Assembly: GCA_031399165.1 (NCBI GenBank)
Contig: JANNOO010000035.1
Span: forward strand, 1-64,000
Direction of reading: 5' to 3'
Source: JAKFWI01 sp031399165
GTDB lineage: Bacteria > Pseudomonadota > Alphaproteobacteria > Caulobacterales > Aquidulcibacteraceae
Length of the DNA stretch: 64,000 bases
Made by a program: the position numbers and the translations under genes. The notes beneath the pieces were generated by a model. That model had not been told where the DNA came from, did no database searches, and saw only the letters and a program-made list of their open reading frames with translations. Below, piece by piece: positions 8,338 through 16,746 of the stretch. Position 1 is the first letter of the stretch. Every line of letters starts with the position of its first letter.

Positions 8338-11300
8338 TTACTCCGCCGCAAACGGCGCCGCCGGCGCGTGGCGCGCCGCCTCATACGCCGCGCGCAGACG
8401 GCCTTCCTCCTTTTGTGCGTCCGCAACTGCGCTAGCCTTCACCGCGCCGAAACCGCGGATCATATCCGGCAGTTCAGCAAGGCGCACGGCCAGATCGTGC
8501 GTTGACGATGACAGCCCGTCGGCCAGCTTGCGCATCATTTTCAAATATTCGTCACGCAAAGCGCGTTCGCGCTTTCGCTCATCGGTGCGCGCAAAAGGGT
8601 CAAACGCCGAACCGCGCAGCCCCTTCATCGCGGCCAACAGCTTGAACACATAAAAAATCCAGAAGCCGAACTCGCGCTTCCGCGGCCGGCCCTGCGCATC
8701 CTGGCCGCCCGGCAAGAACGGCGGCGCAAGCTGGAAATGAATTTTGAGATCGCCGGTGAACGCAGCGCGCAACGATTTCGCCCAGCGCCCGTCCGTGTAG
8801 AGACGCGCAACCTCATACTCATCCTTGTAAGCCATGAGCTTGTACGCATAGGCCGCGACAGCACGGGTAAATTTCTCGCCGAGGCCGGCGCGGCTTTCCT
8901 TATCACGCACGTAAGCGAGGAGGTCGCGATAAGTCTGCGCGTATTTTTCGTCTTGATAGGCGGTAAGCAAGGCGGCGCGATGTGCGATGAAATCGTCGAG
9001 CGGCCGTTGCGGCGGACGTGCGCGCACGGGTACAACCGGCGCGAACCGCGCCGGATCATGCGCATAGGCGCGTCCAAGATCAAACGCTGCGAGATTTTCA
9101 GCCACGCCGGCGCCGTTCAGGCCGATGGCTTGCGTCAACGCCTCCAGCGACACCGGCACGAGCCCGCGCGCCCACGCATAGCCAAGCAGAATCGTATTGG
9201 CGTATACGTTGTCGTAGAGATACTCCGCCGCCAGCGCCTCGGCGTTCAGGCCTTCAACGCTTGCGCAGGCCTTTTCGACGCGCCGCTGCAAATAGCCCGA
9301 GTGGAAGCGCTTGCTGCGGTCGCGGATGAATTCCGATGTCGGCGCTACATCCCAATTAGCGACCGCACGTGTGCGTTCGGAATCAAACAGCGAGAGGGCG
9401 TCTGTGTTGGCCGCAACAATTAGATCGCCGGCGATAACGGCATCCGCCGCCGCTGTGGGCGTGCGCGCCGAACGGATATCCTCCGGCGCGCGGGCGATGC
9501 GGATATGGCTGAGCACAGGCCCGCCCTTTTGCGCCAAACCAGCCATGTCTAGCGTGGCCGCGGCATTGCCATCAATATGCGCGGCCATGCCAATGATCGC
9601 GGCGATGGTCGTCACGCCCGTGCCGCCAACCCCCGCGAACAAGAGATTGAACGGCCGGTCAAGTGAAGGCGCCGCGGGCTTTGGCAGGTTTTCCGGCCTG
9701 GGAATCGGAGGTTTGGCATGCGTGCGGTGCGCATCGACAGCGCCTTCGACCGTGACGAAGCTGGGACAGAAGCCCTTCACGCATGATGTATCAAGATTGC
9801 AGGAATTCTGGTTGACCTCACGTTTGGTTCCCAATTCGGTTTCAAGTGGCTCGATCGACAGGCAGTTCGATTGCACCGAGCAATCGCCGCAGCCTTCGCA
9901 GACGTCGGCATTTATGAACACACGGGTGCGTCTCGGCGCCACAAGCGCGCGCTTCACTTTGCGGCGCTGCTCGGTCGCGCAGACCTGATCGTAGATCAGC
10001 ACTGTAACGCCGTTGACAGTCCGCAGCTTGCGCTGGACTTCGTCCAGGTTTGCGCGGTCGTTTATCTTCACGCCGCCGAGATCGACGTTGGCGTAGCGCG
10101 AGATATCGTCCGCCACGATCGCGATCTTCGCGACTTTCTCGCCCTTAAGCTGGAACACTATGTCCGTGACGGAAAGGCCGGTCTCTACCTCCTGCCCGCC
10201 CGTCATCGCGACGGCGCCATTGTAGAGCAGCTTGTACGTGATGTTCACGCCAGCTGCCACAGCGGCGCGGATCGCGAGCGAGCCGGAATGCGAGTAGGTG
10301 CCGTCGCCAAGATTGACGAACAGGTGCTGCTCATCGGTAAACGGCGCCTGGCCGATCCACGCAGCGCCTTCGCCGCCCATTTGCGATGTCATGTCCGCAC
10401 GGCCGGAAAACGTCGCCATGTAATGGCAGCCGATGCCCGCCAGCGCGCGGGAGCCTTCCGGCACGACAGTAGATGTGCTGTGCGGACAGCCCGAGCAGAA
10501 ATGCGGCAGGCGATGGACGTCCGCCTCCAGCTTTTTGGCGCGCTCCAGGCTGCGGGCCACGCGCGCGAAATAGGCTTCTGCTTGCGCGTTCCGCGCCAAT
10601 TGCGGCAAGCGGGCGTAAATCGCGGCCGCGATTTCCGGAATGGTCAGCGCACCCGTTTGCGACAGAAGCGGCGCGCCGGTTTCATCCGTCTTGCCGACGA
10701 TGCGGGGGCGCTGCGCCAGATCATAGAGCGCGGCTTTCGCCTGCGGCTCGATCAGGGCGCGCTTGTGTTCCACAAACAGGATTTCTTCCAACCCGCGCGA
10801 AAAGCCGCGCAGCGCTTCAGGTTCGAGCGGCCAGGACATCGCCACCTTGAAGACGGTGACGCCGTGCGCCGCCGCGCGTTCTGGAGGCAGGCCGAGATTG
10901 TCCAGCGCTTCGAACACGTCGAGCACGCCCTGCCCGGTCGCGACGATGCCGAGCCGTGGCGCGGCGCTTTCGAGAACGATTCGATCAAGCCAGTTGGCGC
11001 GCACGAACGCCTGCGCCGCGGGAATTTTATACAGGCGCAGCCGCCGTTCCTTGGCCATCGGCTCGTCGGCGCGGCGCAGCCATAAGCCTTCCGCAGGCGC
11101 TTCGAAATCCGGCGTAACGATCGAAAGCCGCCCGGCGCCGGCATCGATCACCGCCGACGAATCCATTGTGTCGGCCAGCGCGATCAGCCCGCACCACAAA
11201 CCGGAGAAGCGCGATAGCGCCCAGCCATATAATCCGTAATCGAGCACTTCCTGCACGCCGGCGGGATTGAGCACCGGGATTTCCGCATCGGCGAACGCGA

Positions 11301-11781
11301 ACTCGGATTGCGAAGGCAAGGTCGAGCTTTTGCAAAGGTAATCATCGCCAGCCACCGCGAGCACGCCACCACGCGGCGAGACGCCAGCGAAATTGGCGTG
11401 CTTGAGCACGTCGCCTGTCCGATCGACGCCCGGCGCCTTGCCGTACCAGAGGCCGAACACGCCATCTGCGCGCGCTCCGGGAAACAGGCCCACCTGCTGG
11501 CTGCCCCACACGGCGGTCGCTGCGAGGTCTTCGTTGACGCCTTCACGGAAGGTGATGGTCTCGGCGTCGAGAAACGCGGCGGCGCGATGCAGCTGCTGAT
11601 CGTAACCGCCGAGCGGCGAGCCGCGATAGCCGGAGATAAAACCAGCGGTGTTAAGGCCGGCCGCGCGGTCCGCGCGGCGCTGGTCCAGCGGCAGGCGCAC
11701 GAGCGCCTGGACGCCGGTGACAAAAACCCGCCCGTGACCGGCTTCATATTTATCGTGTAGGGAAACGTGGCGCTTGCTCAT
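8338..11781 (-). CDS. fused indolepyruvate ferredoxin oxidoreductase (alpha/beta fusion)
   Basis: A 1147-residue fusion of the 2-oxoacid:ferredoxin oxidoreductase subunits, acting on aryl pyruvates from aromatic amino acid breakdown. In order: an N-terminal pyrimidine-binding domain; a cysteine-containing CSGCPHS near residue 431; a thiamine-diphosphate motif GDGTYSHSG near 490; an iron-sulfur segment CEGCGDCSVQSNC near 629 with later cysteines; and the gamma-type Rossmann motif FAGVGGTGVTT near 714. ATG 11781 (MSKRHVSL) is chosen; the open frame continues 28 codons into the promoter. An Lrp-family regulator is transcribed divergently and is a likely controller. Confidence 0.93.
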   Translation of the reverse strand: MSKRHVSLHDKYEAGHGRVFVTGVQALVRLPLDQRRADRAAGLNTAGFISGYRGSPLGGYDQQLHRAAAFLDAETITFREGVNEDLAATAVWGSQQVGLFPGARADGVFGLWYGKAPGVDRTGDVLKHANFAGVSPRGGVLAVAGDDYLCKSSTLPSQSEFAFADAEIPVLNPAGVQEVLDYGLYGWALSRFSGLWCGLIALADTMDSSAVIDAGAGRLSIVTPDFEAPAEGLWLRRADEPMAKERRLRLYKIPAAQAFVRANWLDRIVLESAAPRLGIVATGQGVLDVFEALDNLGLPPERAAAHGVTVFKVAMSWPLEPEALRGFSRGLEEILFVEHKRALIEPQAKAALYDLAQRPRIVGKTDETGAPLLSQTGALTIPEIAAAIYARLPQLARNAQAEAYFARVARSLERAKKLEADVHRLPHFCSGCPHSTSTVVPEGSRALAGIGCHYMATFSGRADMTSQMGGEGAAWIGQAPFTDEQHLFVNLGDGTYSHSGSLAIRAAVAAGVNITYKLLYNGAVAMTGGQEVETGLSVTDIVFQLKGEKVAKIAIVADDISRYANVDLGGVKINDRANLDEVQRKLRTVNGVTVLIYDQVCATEQRRKVKRALVAPRRTRVFINADVCEGCGDCSVQSNCLSIEPLETELGTKREVNQNSCNLDTSCVKGFCPSFVTVEGAVDAHRTHAKPPIPRPENLPKPAAPSLDRPFNLLFAGVGGTGVTTIAAIIGMAAHIDGNAAATLDMAGLAQKGGPVLSHIRIARAPEDIRSARTPTAAADAVIAGDLIVAANTDALSLFDSERTRAVANWDVAPTSEFIRDRSKRFHSGYLQRRVEKACASVEGLNAEALAAEYLYDNVYANTILLGYAWARGLVPVSLEALTQAIGLNGAGVAENLAAFDLGRAYAHDPARFAPVVPVRARPPQRPLDDFIAHRAALLTAYQDEKYAQTYRDLLAYVRDKESRAGLGEKFTRAVAAYAYKLMAYKDEYEVARLYTDGRWAKSLRAAFTGDLKIHFQLAPPFLPGGQDAQGRPRKREFGFWIFYVFKLLAAMKGLRGSAFDPFARTDERKRERALRDEYLKMMRKLADGLSSSTHDLAVRLAELPDMIRGFGAVKASAVADAQKEEGRLRAAYEAARHAPAAPFAAE

Positions 11782-11851
11782 CGGCGCGGGCTCCAGCTCT
11801 CCCCTAGCCAATATTATTGCCATTCGAACTGGAAATTGCTGGCCTGTCTTG

Positions 11852-11871
11852 CTATAAATGTCCATAAATAG
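11852..11871. promoter_or_regulatory. AT-rich imperfect palindrome, candidate Lrp site
   Basis: The 20-bp sequence begins CTAT and ends ATAG around an AT-rich centre, and is followed by the near-repeats CATTTAAGG and CATTTAGG (11885-11903). It lies between the oxidoreductase gene and the divergent Lrp gene. Lrp-family proteins favour such degenerate AT-rich dyads; the assignment is inference. Confidence 0.4.
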
Positions 11872-11911
11872 GGCATGTTATTGCTCATTTAAGGTCATTT
11901 AGGGGTTGTGT

Positions 11912-12397
11912 TTGCCTTTGGTCGATATAGACAGCGTGGACGCAAAGCTGCTGGATCTCTTGCAGAATGACGCCTCCACCTCGGTGGCTGACTTGGCCGA
12001 GCAGGTTGGCCTTTCCTCCAGCCCCTGCTGGCGGCGCATCAAGCGGCTGGAGGAGGAAGGCGTCATTACCGCGCGCGTGACGCTGCTTGATCGCGAAAAG
12101 CTCGGCCTTGCGTTTGAAGTCTACGCCACCGTGAAACTGCAATTGCCGACACGCGAAAATCTTGAGCGCTTCGAAAGCGCTTCGCGCCGCTGGCCCGAAG
12201 TCGTCGAATGCTCGACCGTGACCGGCCCCAGCGATTATCTGCTCCGCATCATTACAACCGACATCCATGCCTATGACGATTTCCTGCGCGACAAAGTGCT
12301 GGCGCTGGGCCTGGTTTCGGATGTGCAGTCGAGCATCGTTGTGCGCGTGGCGAAAAGGACTACGGCGGCGCCTCTCGGTCTGGCGGCGAAAAGCTAG
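11912..12397 (+). CDS. Lrp/AsnC-family transcriptional regulator
   Basis: A 161-residue Lrp/AsnC protein. The N-terminal helix-turn-helix includes LLDLLQNDASTSVADLAEQV and SSSPCWRRIKRLEEEGVI, and a C-terminal RAM (effector-binding) domain follows. There is no ATG. TTG 11912 is preferred because AGGGG lies six bases upstream and the product starts MPLVDIDSVDAKLL as in relatives; TTG 11906 is also in frame. It probably senses an amino acid and controls the divergent indolepyruvate oxidoreductase. It ends in a CTAG tail overlap with the C13 protease gene. Confidence 0.92.
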   Translation: MPLVDIDSVDAKLLDLLQNDASTSVADLAEQVGLSSSPCWRRIKRLEEEGVITARVTLLDREKLGLAFEVYATVKLQLPTRENLERFESASRRWPEVVECSTVTGPSDYLLRIITTDIHAYDDFLRDKVLALGLVSDVQSSIVVRVAKRTTAAPLGLAAKS

Positions 12398-13329
12398 GGC
12401 GTCGCGGGCGGCGGTCGGGTGGCGGCCATATCGACCGGCTTGGCCGGGGGAATATTCTGCTCCACCAGCGCCAGCAGCTTTGCTGCTTCCGCGCCGACAT
12501 AAATCTGCGGATTGGAGGCCAGTTCGCCGTCGGCCGCTTCCCATGCCGCGATCTGCTTGCGCGCGCGCTGAAACGCCGGCACCAGCCCGCCGCCCGCCCG
12601 CAGCGCGCGATTGAAAAACGCATCGCCGAAATACGTCCAGTCCCGCTCGGGCTGGCAGCCAAAGGATGGACGGTCCTTTGATGCGGCGGTGAGCAAAATC
12701 GTGTTCGGATCGTCGCGGAACGCCTGAACGAACTGGCCCGAATAGCACGCCGCCACGATGACAACGCGTTTCCTGACGCCAGCTTTGTCCAGAGCGCTGC
12801 GCAGATTGGCCGGCGACAAGGTGTAATCCATACGCTCGCGATCGCGCAGGGCGATGCCGGCATTCTGGCCGCCATGCGAGGTCATGAACAGCACGAACAG
12901 ATCTTCGTCCTTGTCCATCAGCGCGCCGACTTTGTTGAACGAGCCGATCAGGTGCTCTGGCGTCGCCGCAGGCAGCCCTTTGCCGCTCGGCGCGAAATTG
13001 GTGCTGAGCACCAGCGTGCGCCCCTGCGCGCCGTAGCGTTCGGTAAGGATGGCGGCCGCGCCTGTGGCTTCGCTCTCGAACACATGATCGCTCCAGAGCC
13101 CGGCGGTCATCACGTAGACATCGTGCGTGCCCGGACGCTGCGCCTGCAGGCCCGATAGAGCCGCCTCGATCAGCGATTTTTGTCTGGCTTCGACCTCCGG
13201 CGGCAGCGGGATTTCGCCGCCCTGAAGGCCCAGTCCTTTGTAGATCGCCGCCGGGCGAGGCGCCGGTTGGGCGGCGGCGCTCCCGGCGAGCAGCAGCGCC
13301 GCGATCAGGGTGGGCAGGCCAAATCTCAT
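12394..13329 (-). CDS. secreted C13-family (legumain/caspase-like) cysteine peptidase
   Basis: About 311 residues starting MRFGLPTL, followed by a hydrophobic signal peptide ending near AAAQPAP (about residue 21). The caspase-fold catalytic dyad is visible as His152 in FMTSHGGQN and Cys195 in VAACYSGQF. It is followed by ASKDRPSFGC and TYFGDAFF, typical of peptidase C13 proteins in Proteobacteria. It should act in the periplasm or outside. ATG 13329 is chosen over ATG 13347 because the signal peptide starts there. No inhibitor or substrate gene is evident nearby; the DUF3754 gene is divergent. Confidence 0.85.
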   Translation of the reverse strand: MRFGLPTLIAALLLAGSAAAQPAPRPAAIYKGLGLQGGEIPLPPEVEARQKSLIEAALSGLQAQRPGTHDVYVMTAGLWSDHVFESEATGAAAILTERYGAQGRTLVLSTNFAPSGKGLPAATPEHLIGSFNKVGALMDKDEDLFVLFMTSHGGQNAGIALRDRERMDYTLSPANLRSALDKAGVRKRVVIVAACYSGQFVQAFRDDPNTILLTAASKDRPSFGCQPERDWTYFGDAFFNRALRAGGGLVPAFQRARKQIAAWEAADGELASNPQIYVGAEAAKLLALVEQNIPPAKPVDMAATRPPPATP

Positions 13330-13402
13330 GAAGGCTGATCCTTCCATCCTCGCCGCCTTGCCTGCCGGTTAGACCGGCGGCTAAGTGCGTCAGGGTACGA
13401 AG

Positions 13403-14623
13403 ATGATGTCGAAAACGCCGCCGCGCAAGGATTCGTACATTCCGGTCCGTCCGGCGGAGCTTTTTGCCGCCCTGGCGCGCGCCGAGGGGCTGGGCGGTCT
13501 CGAGGCGCAATACCAGGAGGCCATGCGCCTGGTGGCGGCGATCTTCCACTACGAAGCGTTTGCCGCACTGGAAAAGCTGCGCGACCTCTACTTCCCGCTC
13601 GACCCCGACCGCACCACCCCGCCGGACGAGGCGGCCCTTGCCCCGTTCGAAGCGGCCCTGGTGAACATCCTCACCGCAGCCAATTTCGAAGAGACCCTGT
13701 TTGAGCAGCTGAATCGCGATACCCGCGCTGACGCCTTGAGCGAACTGCGCCTCAAGACCTCCGAGGCCGGCATAAAGCGCATCCGCTATTTTTCGCGCGG
13801 CGCGCATGAACAGACATTCCAGCGCCGCCGCATGCTCGGCCTGTCGCGGCTCGAAGTCGAAAGCGAAGTTTTGCACGATGTGGTGCTGATGGTGGCGTTC
13901 GGCGCGGCGCCGCAAAAGCGCAGCCCCCAAGGCGCCATTCCGGGCGCGGTTCTGCTCAAGCATTTCCGCAATGTCGCGCGCCACGAACTTGCAGCGCTGC
14001 ATCCCGGCGCACGGCCGGCGATGAAGCGCAGCGACCAATTATTTCTCGGCGTGCCGGCGCTGGCGGGCGGCGCGCCCTTGCTGCTGCAACTTGGCACCGC
14101 CATTCCGATCATCTTCGCGGTGATCGCCGCCTATCTCGGCGCCCAGGGCGCAGTGAACGACGACGATGTGAAGAAGGCGCTGGCGGCGCTTTCGGGCATC
14201 GTGGCGCTGGGCGGCTTCATGATGCGCCAATGGGTAAAATACGAACGCCAGACGCTGAAATATCAGAAGAAGCTCTCCGACACGGTCTATTTCCGTAATG
14301 CGGCGAACAATACCGGCGTGCTTTACGCGCTCGTCGCCGCCGCCGAGGAGCAGGATGTGAAGGAAGCCGCGCTCGCCTATCACGCGCTGCTGAAACACGG
14401 GGCGATGGACAAAGCCGCGCTTGACGCCGCTTGCGAAGCGTTCCTGCGCGAGCAGATGAAATTCGCCGTCGATTTCGAGATTCAGGACGCCCTCGGCAAA
14501 TTGCAGCGCCTCAATCTCATTGCGCAGGACGGCGGCAAATTCACCGCCTTGGCGCCGGACGAAGCGCTCAAGCGCCTCGACACGGCCTGGGACGGCATTT
14601 TCCAATATGCGGCGAAGGGCTGA
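13403..14623 (+). CDS. DUF3754 membrane protein (TMEM143-like)
   Basis: About 406 residues with a soluble N-terminal region (about 1-220). Two hydrophobic segments follow near 225-255 and 270-285 (AIPIIFAVIAAYLG and ALAALSGIVALGG), then the family's conserved tail with KLSDTVYFRNAANNTGVLYAL and EEQDVKEAALAYHALL. This arrangement matches DUF3754, shared with mitochondrial TMEM143; the function is unknown. ATG 13403 or 13406 follows an AGGG box, while the GTG at 13385 is less likely. It is divergent from the C13 peptidase gene. Confidence 0.82.
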   Translation: MMSKTPPRKDSYIPVRPAELFAALARAEGLGGLEAQYQEAMRLVAAIFHYEAFAALEKLRDLYFPLDPDRTTPPDEAALAPFEAALVNILTAANFEETLFEQLNRDTRADALSELRLKTSEAGIKRIRYFSRGAHEQTFQRRRMLGLSRLEVESEVLHDVVLMVAFGAAPQKRSPQGAIPGAVLLKHFRNVARHELAALHPGARPAMKRSDQLFLGVPALAGGAPLLLQLGTAIPIIFAVIAAYLGAQGAVNDDDVKKALAALSGIVALGGFMMRQWVKYERQTLKYQKKLSDTVYFRNAANNTGVLYALVAAAEEQDVKEAALAYHALLKHGAMDKAALDAACEAFLREQMKFAVDFEIQDALGKLQRLNLIAQDGGKFTALAPDEALKRLDTAWDGIFQYAAKG

Positions 14624-14694
14624 GCGCGCACGTTCGCGGCCACAGGCTTTTGCTCCGTGTACGGATTAATTCTCGCCAGGGGTCCTTTCGCCGG

Positions 14695-15168
14695 CTAGGA
14701 CGAGTTGACGGCGCTGGCCGCGCGCGGCGCTTGCGCAAGTGCTTTGACGCGCGTGCGGCGCGGCGAAGGCTGGCGGCGGAGTTTGGTGAAGCCGCGCTGC
14801 AACCGTTTCGCGATCCGCGCGATCCAGCGTTCGGGCTCTGCGAGCGCATTGCAGAGGGCGCGGGCGCGTTGGCTTAGCGCGCCTCTGCGCAGCGCGCGGC
14901 GCAACACGGCGCCGGCGGCGGCGCGGCAGGTGAGACGGCGCATGTCCGCATGCACGACGCCGCGCCGAAACGCGACCGACTTCACGGCGCGGATCACCAG
15001 AAGCAGGCGCGCATGGCGCGCGTATTCGTTCAACAGGCCCCGCGCCCCGCGCGGCGCCACATGCGCCAGCACATGCGCCGCAAACCACGCGACCGTCAGC
15101 GCCAGCCAAAGGCCGAGGCGCTGAAGGCGCTGCGCTGTCGGCAGAACGGGGCGGTGCGTGTGCTTCAT
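14695..15168 (-). CDS. small basic membrane protein, unknown function
   Basis: This 157-residue frame begins MKHTHRPVLP, has one clear hydrophobic segment near residues 19-37 (LGLWLALTVAWFAAHVLAH), and continues as a very Arg/Ala-rich chain. No family is recognised. The start lies only eight bases from a repeat shared with the RAYT element. Its codon composition resembles neighbouring genes, but overlapping frames of similar length exist on both strands, so the call is moderate. Confidence 0.5.
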   Translation of the reverse strand: MKHTHRPVLPTAQRLQRLGLWLALTVAWFAAHVLAHVAPRGARGLLNEYARHARLLLVIRAVKSVAFRRGVVHADMRRLTCRAAAGAVLRRALRRGALSQRARALCNALAEPERWIARIAKRLQRGFTKLRRQPSPRRTRVKALAQAPRAASAVNSS

Positions 15169-15176
15169 TCCGCGAG

Positions 15177-15285
15177 GATGATACGCCCGCGCGGAGGTGC
15201 ATGGGATTAGTTTGGCATTGGTCGAAAAAATGCTTTGGGGCGCTTGCGGTTACGTTGAGGCGCTGCGGGATAGGGAGCGGTTAAT
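15177..15285 (+). repeat. imperfect direct repeat, left copy, flanking RAYT
   Basis: This roughly 110-bp stretch resembles 16165-16275 on the other side of the transposase gene, in the same orientation. Shared blocks are GATGATACG, CCGCGCGGAGGTG, GGATTA, GGGCGCTTG and GCGCTG followed by GGGATAGG. The copies have diverged by point changes and short indels. Confidence 0.65.
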
Positions 15286-15292
15286 CCGCCTT

Positions 15293-16060
15293 TCAAGGAA
15301 GCGCGACCAGATGGCGGGCGCGCTGCTCTCCGGGGTCACCTGTTCGATAAGCGCTCCCGGATTTCGGGTTATGTAAGAATTGTGTTCCCGCACTTTGCAA
15401 TTGCGGGCTGGGTTTGCGGCCTGCCCGCTGCGGGGCGAGCGGCCGCGCGAGTTGCTGTTCCAACGCCTTGACCCATTCGCTAGCGCCTAAAGGCCTGCCC
15501 GTAGCACTGGCTCTTCGCAGTTTACGCCGGCCCTCCTCGGCCAGATCGGTGAGGAAAAAACGCTCCGCGGCGCCGATGCGGTCCAGCAAGGGCGCGACGC
15601 GCACCAGTCCATCGTCGGCGCCGCGCAGATGTGCGTTGACACTGGACCAAGGCCATTCACGCGCTTGCGCCGTGAGCTTCGCGCGCACTGGATTGAGCCC
15701 GACATAGCGCGAGGCGGAAACGAAATAATCGCCGTCCATCGGGAAGGACGCAAACCGCCCTTGCCACAAATAGCCAGTCCAGCGCTCGCGCTTGTTGACG
15801 ATACGCGTATAGCGCCGGTGTGTCTCGGCGATTGCCGCGCGTAGCCCATCCTTGGTTTTCGGCGTGGCGATGATGTGGACATGGTTAGGCATGAGGCAAT
15901 AGCCCCATACTTCAGTGTCCGCTTTCGCGAAGAACTCAGCGGCGAGTTGCAGATAGAGCACGTAATCGGCTTCACGAAAAAACGTCTGCTGCCGGCGATT
16001 GCCGCGCTGCGTGATGTGATGCGGCCACCCCGGAACCACAACGCGCGCCAGCCGAGCCAT
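15293..16060 (-). CDS. REP-associated tyrosine transposase (RAYT, Y1/IS200-like)
   Basis: A 255-residue Y1-type transposase. It begins MARLARVVVPGWPHHITQRGNR, has the HUH metal motif MPNHVH at residues 58-62, THRRYTRIVNK as the likely catalytic tyrosine helix (Tyr84), and the RAYT-typical YLWQGRF and YVGLNPVRA. ATG 16060 is chosen because GGAGG lies seven bases upstream. RAYTs are domesticated relatives of IS200/IS605 that mobilise short REP repeats. The C-terminus reads through one of the local GTGTCCCCG-type motifs, so the last 30 or so residues may not be native. Confidence 0.9.
   Translation of the reverse strand: MARLARVVVPGWPHHITQRGNRRQQTFFREADYVLYLQLAAEFFAKADTEVWGYCLMPNHVHIIATPKTKDGLRAAIAETHRRYTRIVNKRERWTGYLWQGRFASFPMDGDYFVSASRYVGLNPVRAKLTAQAREWPWSSVNAHLRGADDGLVRVAPLLDRIGAAERFFLTDLAEEGRRKLRRASATGRPLGASEWVKALEQQLARPLAPQRAGRKPSPQLQSAGTQFLHNPKSGSAYRTGDPGEQRARHLVALP
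15375..15395 (+). repeat. RAYT-associated motif, copy 1 (diverged)
   Basis: AAGAATTGTGTTCCCGCAC is a diverged member of the TAGGTATTGTGTCCCCGCATT motif family found four more times to the right. It lies inside the 3' end of the transposase gene and, with copy 2, brackets the catalytic region in direct orientation. Confidence 0.6.
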
Positions 16061-16141
16061 CAACGCCTCCTCGCTCTCCGCAAATTGTTCACTATTTGTT
16101 CTCTGCGTCAAGGCCTGTTTTTTTGAGAGTCGGGCATCGAA

Positions 16142-16163
16142 TAGGTATTGTGTCCCCGCATTC
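16142..16163 (+). repeat. RAYT-associated motif, copy 2
   Basis: A full copy of the TAGGTATTGTGTCCCCGCAT motif, upstream of the transposase start codon and directly followed by the right copy of the 110-bp repeat. It has the same orientation as the other copies. Confidence 0.8.
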
Positions 16164-16164
16164 A

Positions 16165-16275
16165 GATGATACGGCCGCGCGGAGGTGGGCCGGATTACTT
16201 TGAGGGCGCATGAAAAACTGCGTTTGGGCGCTTGGGTTTGGGTTGGGAGCGCTGTGGGATAGGCGTGAAATTACG
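16165..16275 (+). repeat. imperfect direct repeat, right copy, flanking RAYT
   Basis: The counterpart of 15177-15285. Together the two copies flank the transposase gene as direct repeats. No gene is evident in 16061-16332; besides this repeat and two short motifs nothing else is recognised there. Confidence 0.65.
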
Positions 16276-16332
16276 CGACGCTTCCGCCCATGTCCGAACA
16301 TTCAAGGGCGCAATTTCGGTGGGTGTCCGTAT

Positions 16333-16737
16333 TCACTGGTTGTCGCGATTGCGCGGCGGAAATAGGTATTGTGTCCCCGTATTGGGCCTTAAACGACCGT
16401 CTGCCTTGGTAAGCTCAATCTCCATCACACCAATGAAGTCATCTACCTTGGTTCGAATTCTATTGGCGGCGCCCGCGTCTCCATTCTGAGCCAACTGAAA
16501 ATCGGCACTGTCCTCTATCCGTTCAAGAAACTCAGCTTGCCCGTCGAAATAGCTCGCGAGGTGGCCACCAGGGTGAGAAGCGCGTCGCGCCGCAAGCGCA
16601 ACATTTTTATCCACGGGTAGCCCCGTCAGGTTCTGTGGCGTGTCAATGCTGAAACCCGTTTGGCTCGTCAGCATCTGAACGACGACGTTATTTCTGAATT
16701 GCTGCCCTAGTATGTGATGCTCATTCGATGCGGCCAT
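16333..16737 (-). CDS. AHH-domain nuclease (polymorphic-toxin type)
   Basis: A 134-residue protein that is almost entirely an AHH domain of the HNH/Endonuclease VII superfamily. Visible elements are the paired histidines NEHHILGQQF (His7-His8), GFSIDTPQNLTGLPV around residues 28-42, and HPGGHLASYFDG (His55, His59). Such domains are normally the C-terminal toxin tips of large secreted proteins; here no trafficking domain is attached. The Imm11-like gene ends 10 bases upstream, with GGAG just before this ATG. The last 18 or so residues come from the inserted motif at 16363-16383, so the original C-terminus may be lost. Confidence 0.72.
   Translation of the reverse strand: MAASNEHHILGQQFRNNVVVQMLTSQTGFSIDTPQNLTGLPVDKNVALAARRASHPGGHLASYFDGQAEFLERIEDSADFQLAQNGDAGAANRIRTKVDDFIGVMEIELTKADGRLRPNTGTQYLFPPRNRDNQ
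16363..16383 (+). repeat. RAYT-associated motif, copy 3
   Basis: TAGGTATTGTGTCCCCGTAT lies within the 3' end of the AHH gene and supplies its final codons (read on the minus strand as NTGTQYLF). A weaker partial copy, GGGTGTCCGTATTC, lies just outside at about 16322-16335. Confidence 0.8.
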
Positions 16738-16746
16738 TGTCGGCTC

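Noticed and set aside
9871..11085. 404-codon plus-strand frame
   Set aside because: It is antisense to the indolepyruvate oxidoreductase, an artefact of high GC content.
11885..14038. 717-codon minus-strand frame across three genes
   Set aside because: It runs antisense to the Lrp and DUF3754 genes and out of frame with the C13 gene, has low-complexity Arg-rich content, and all three genes are well supported.
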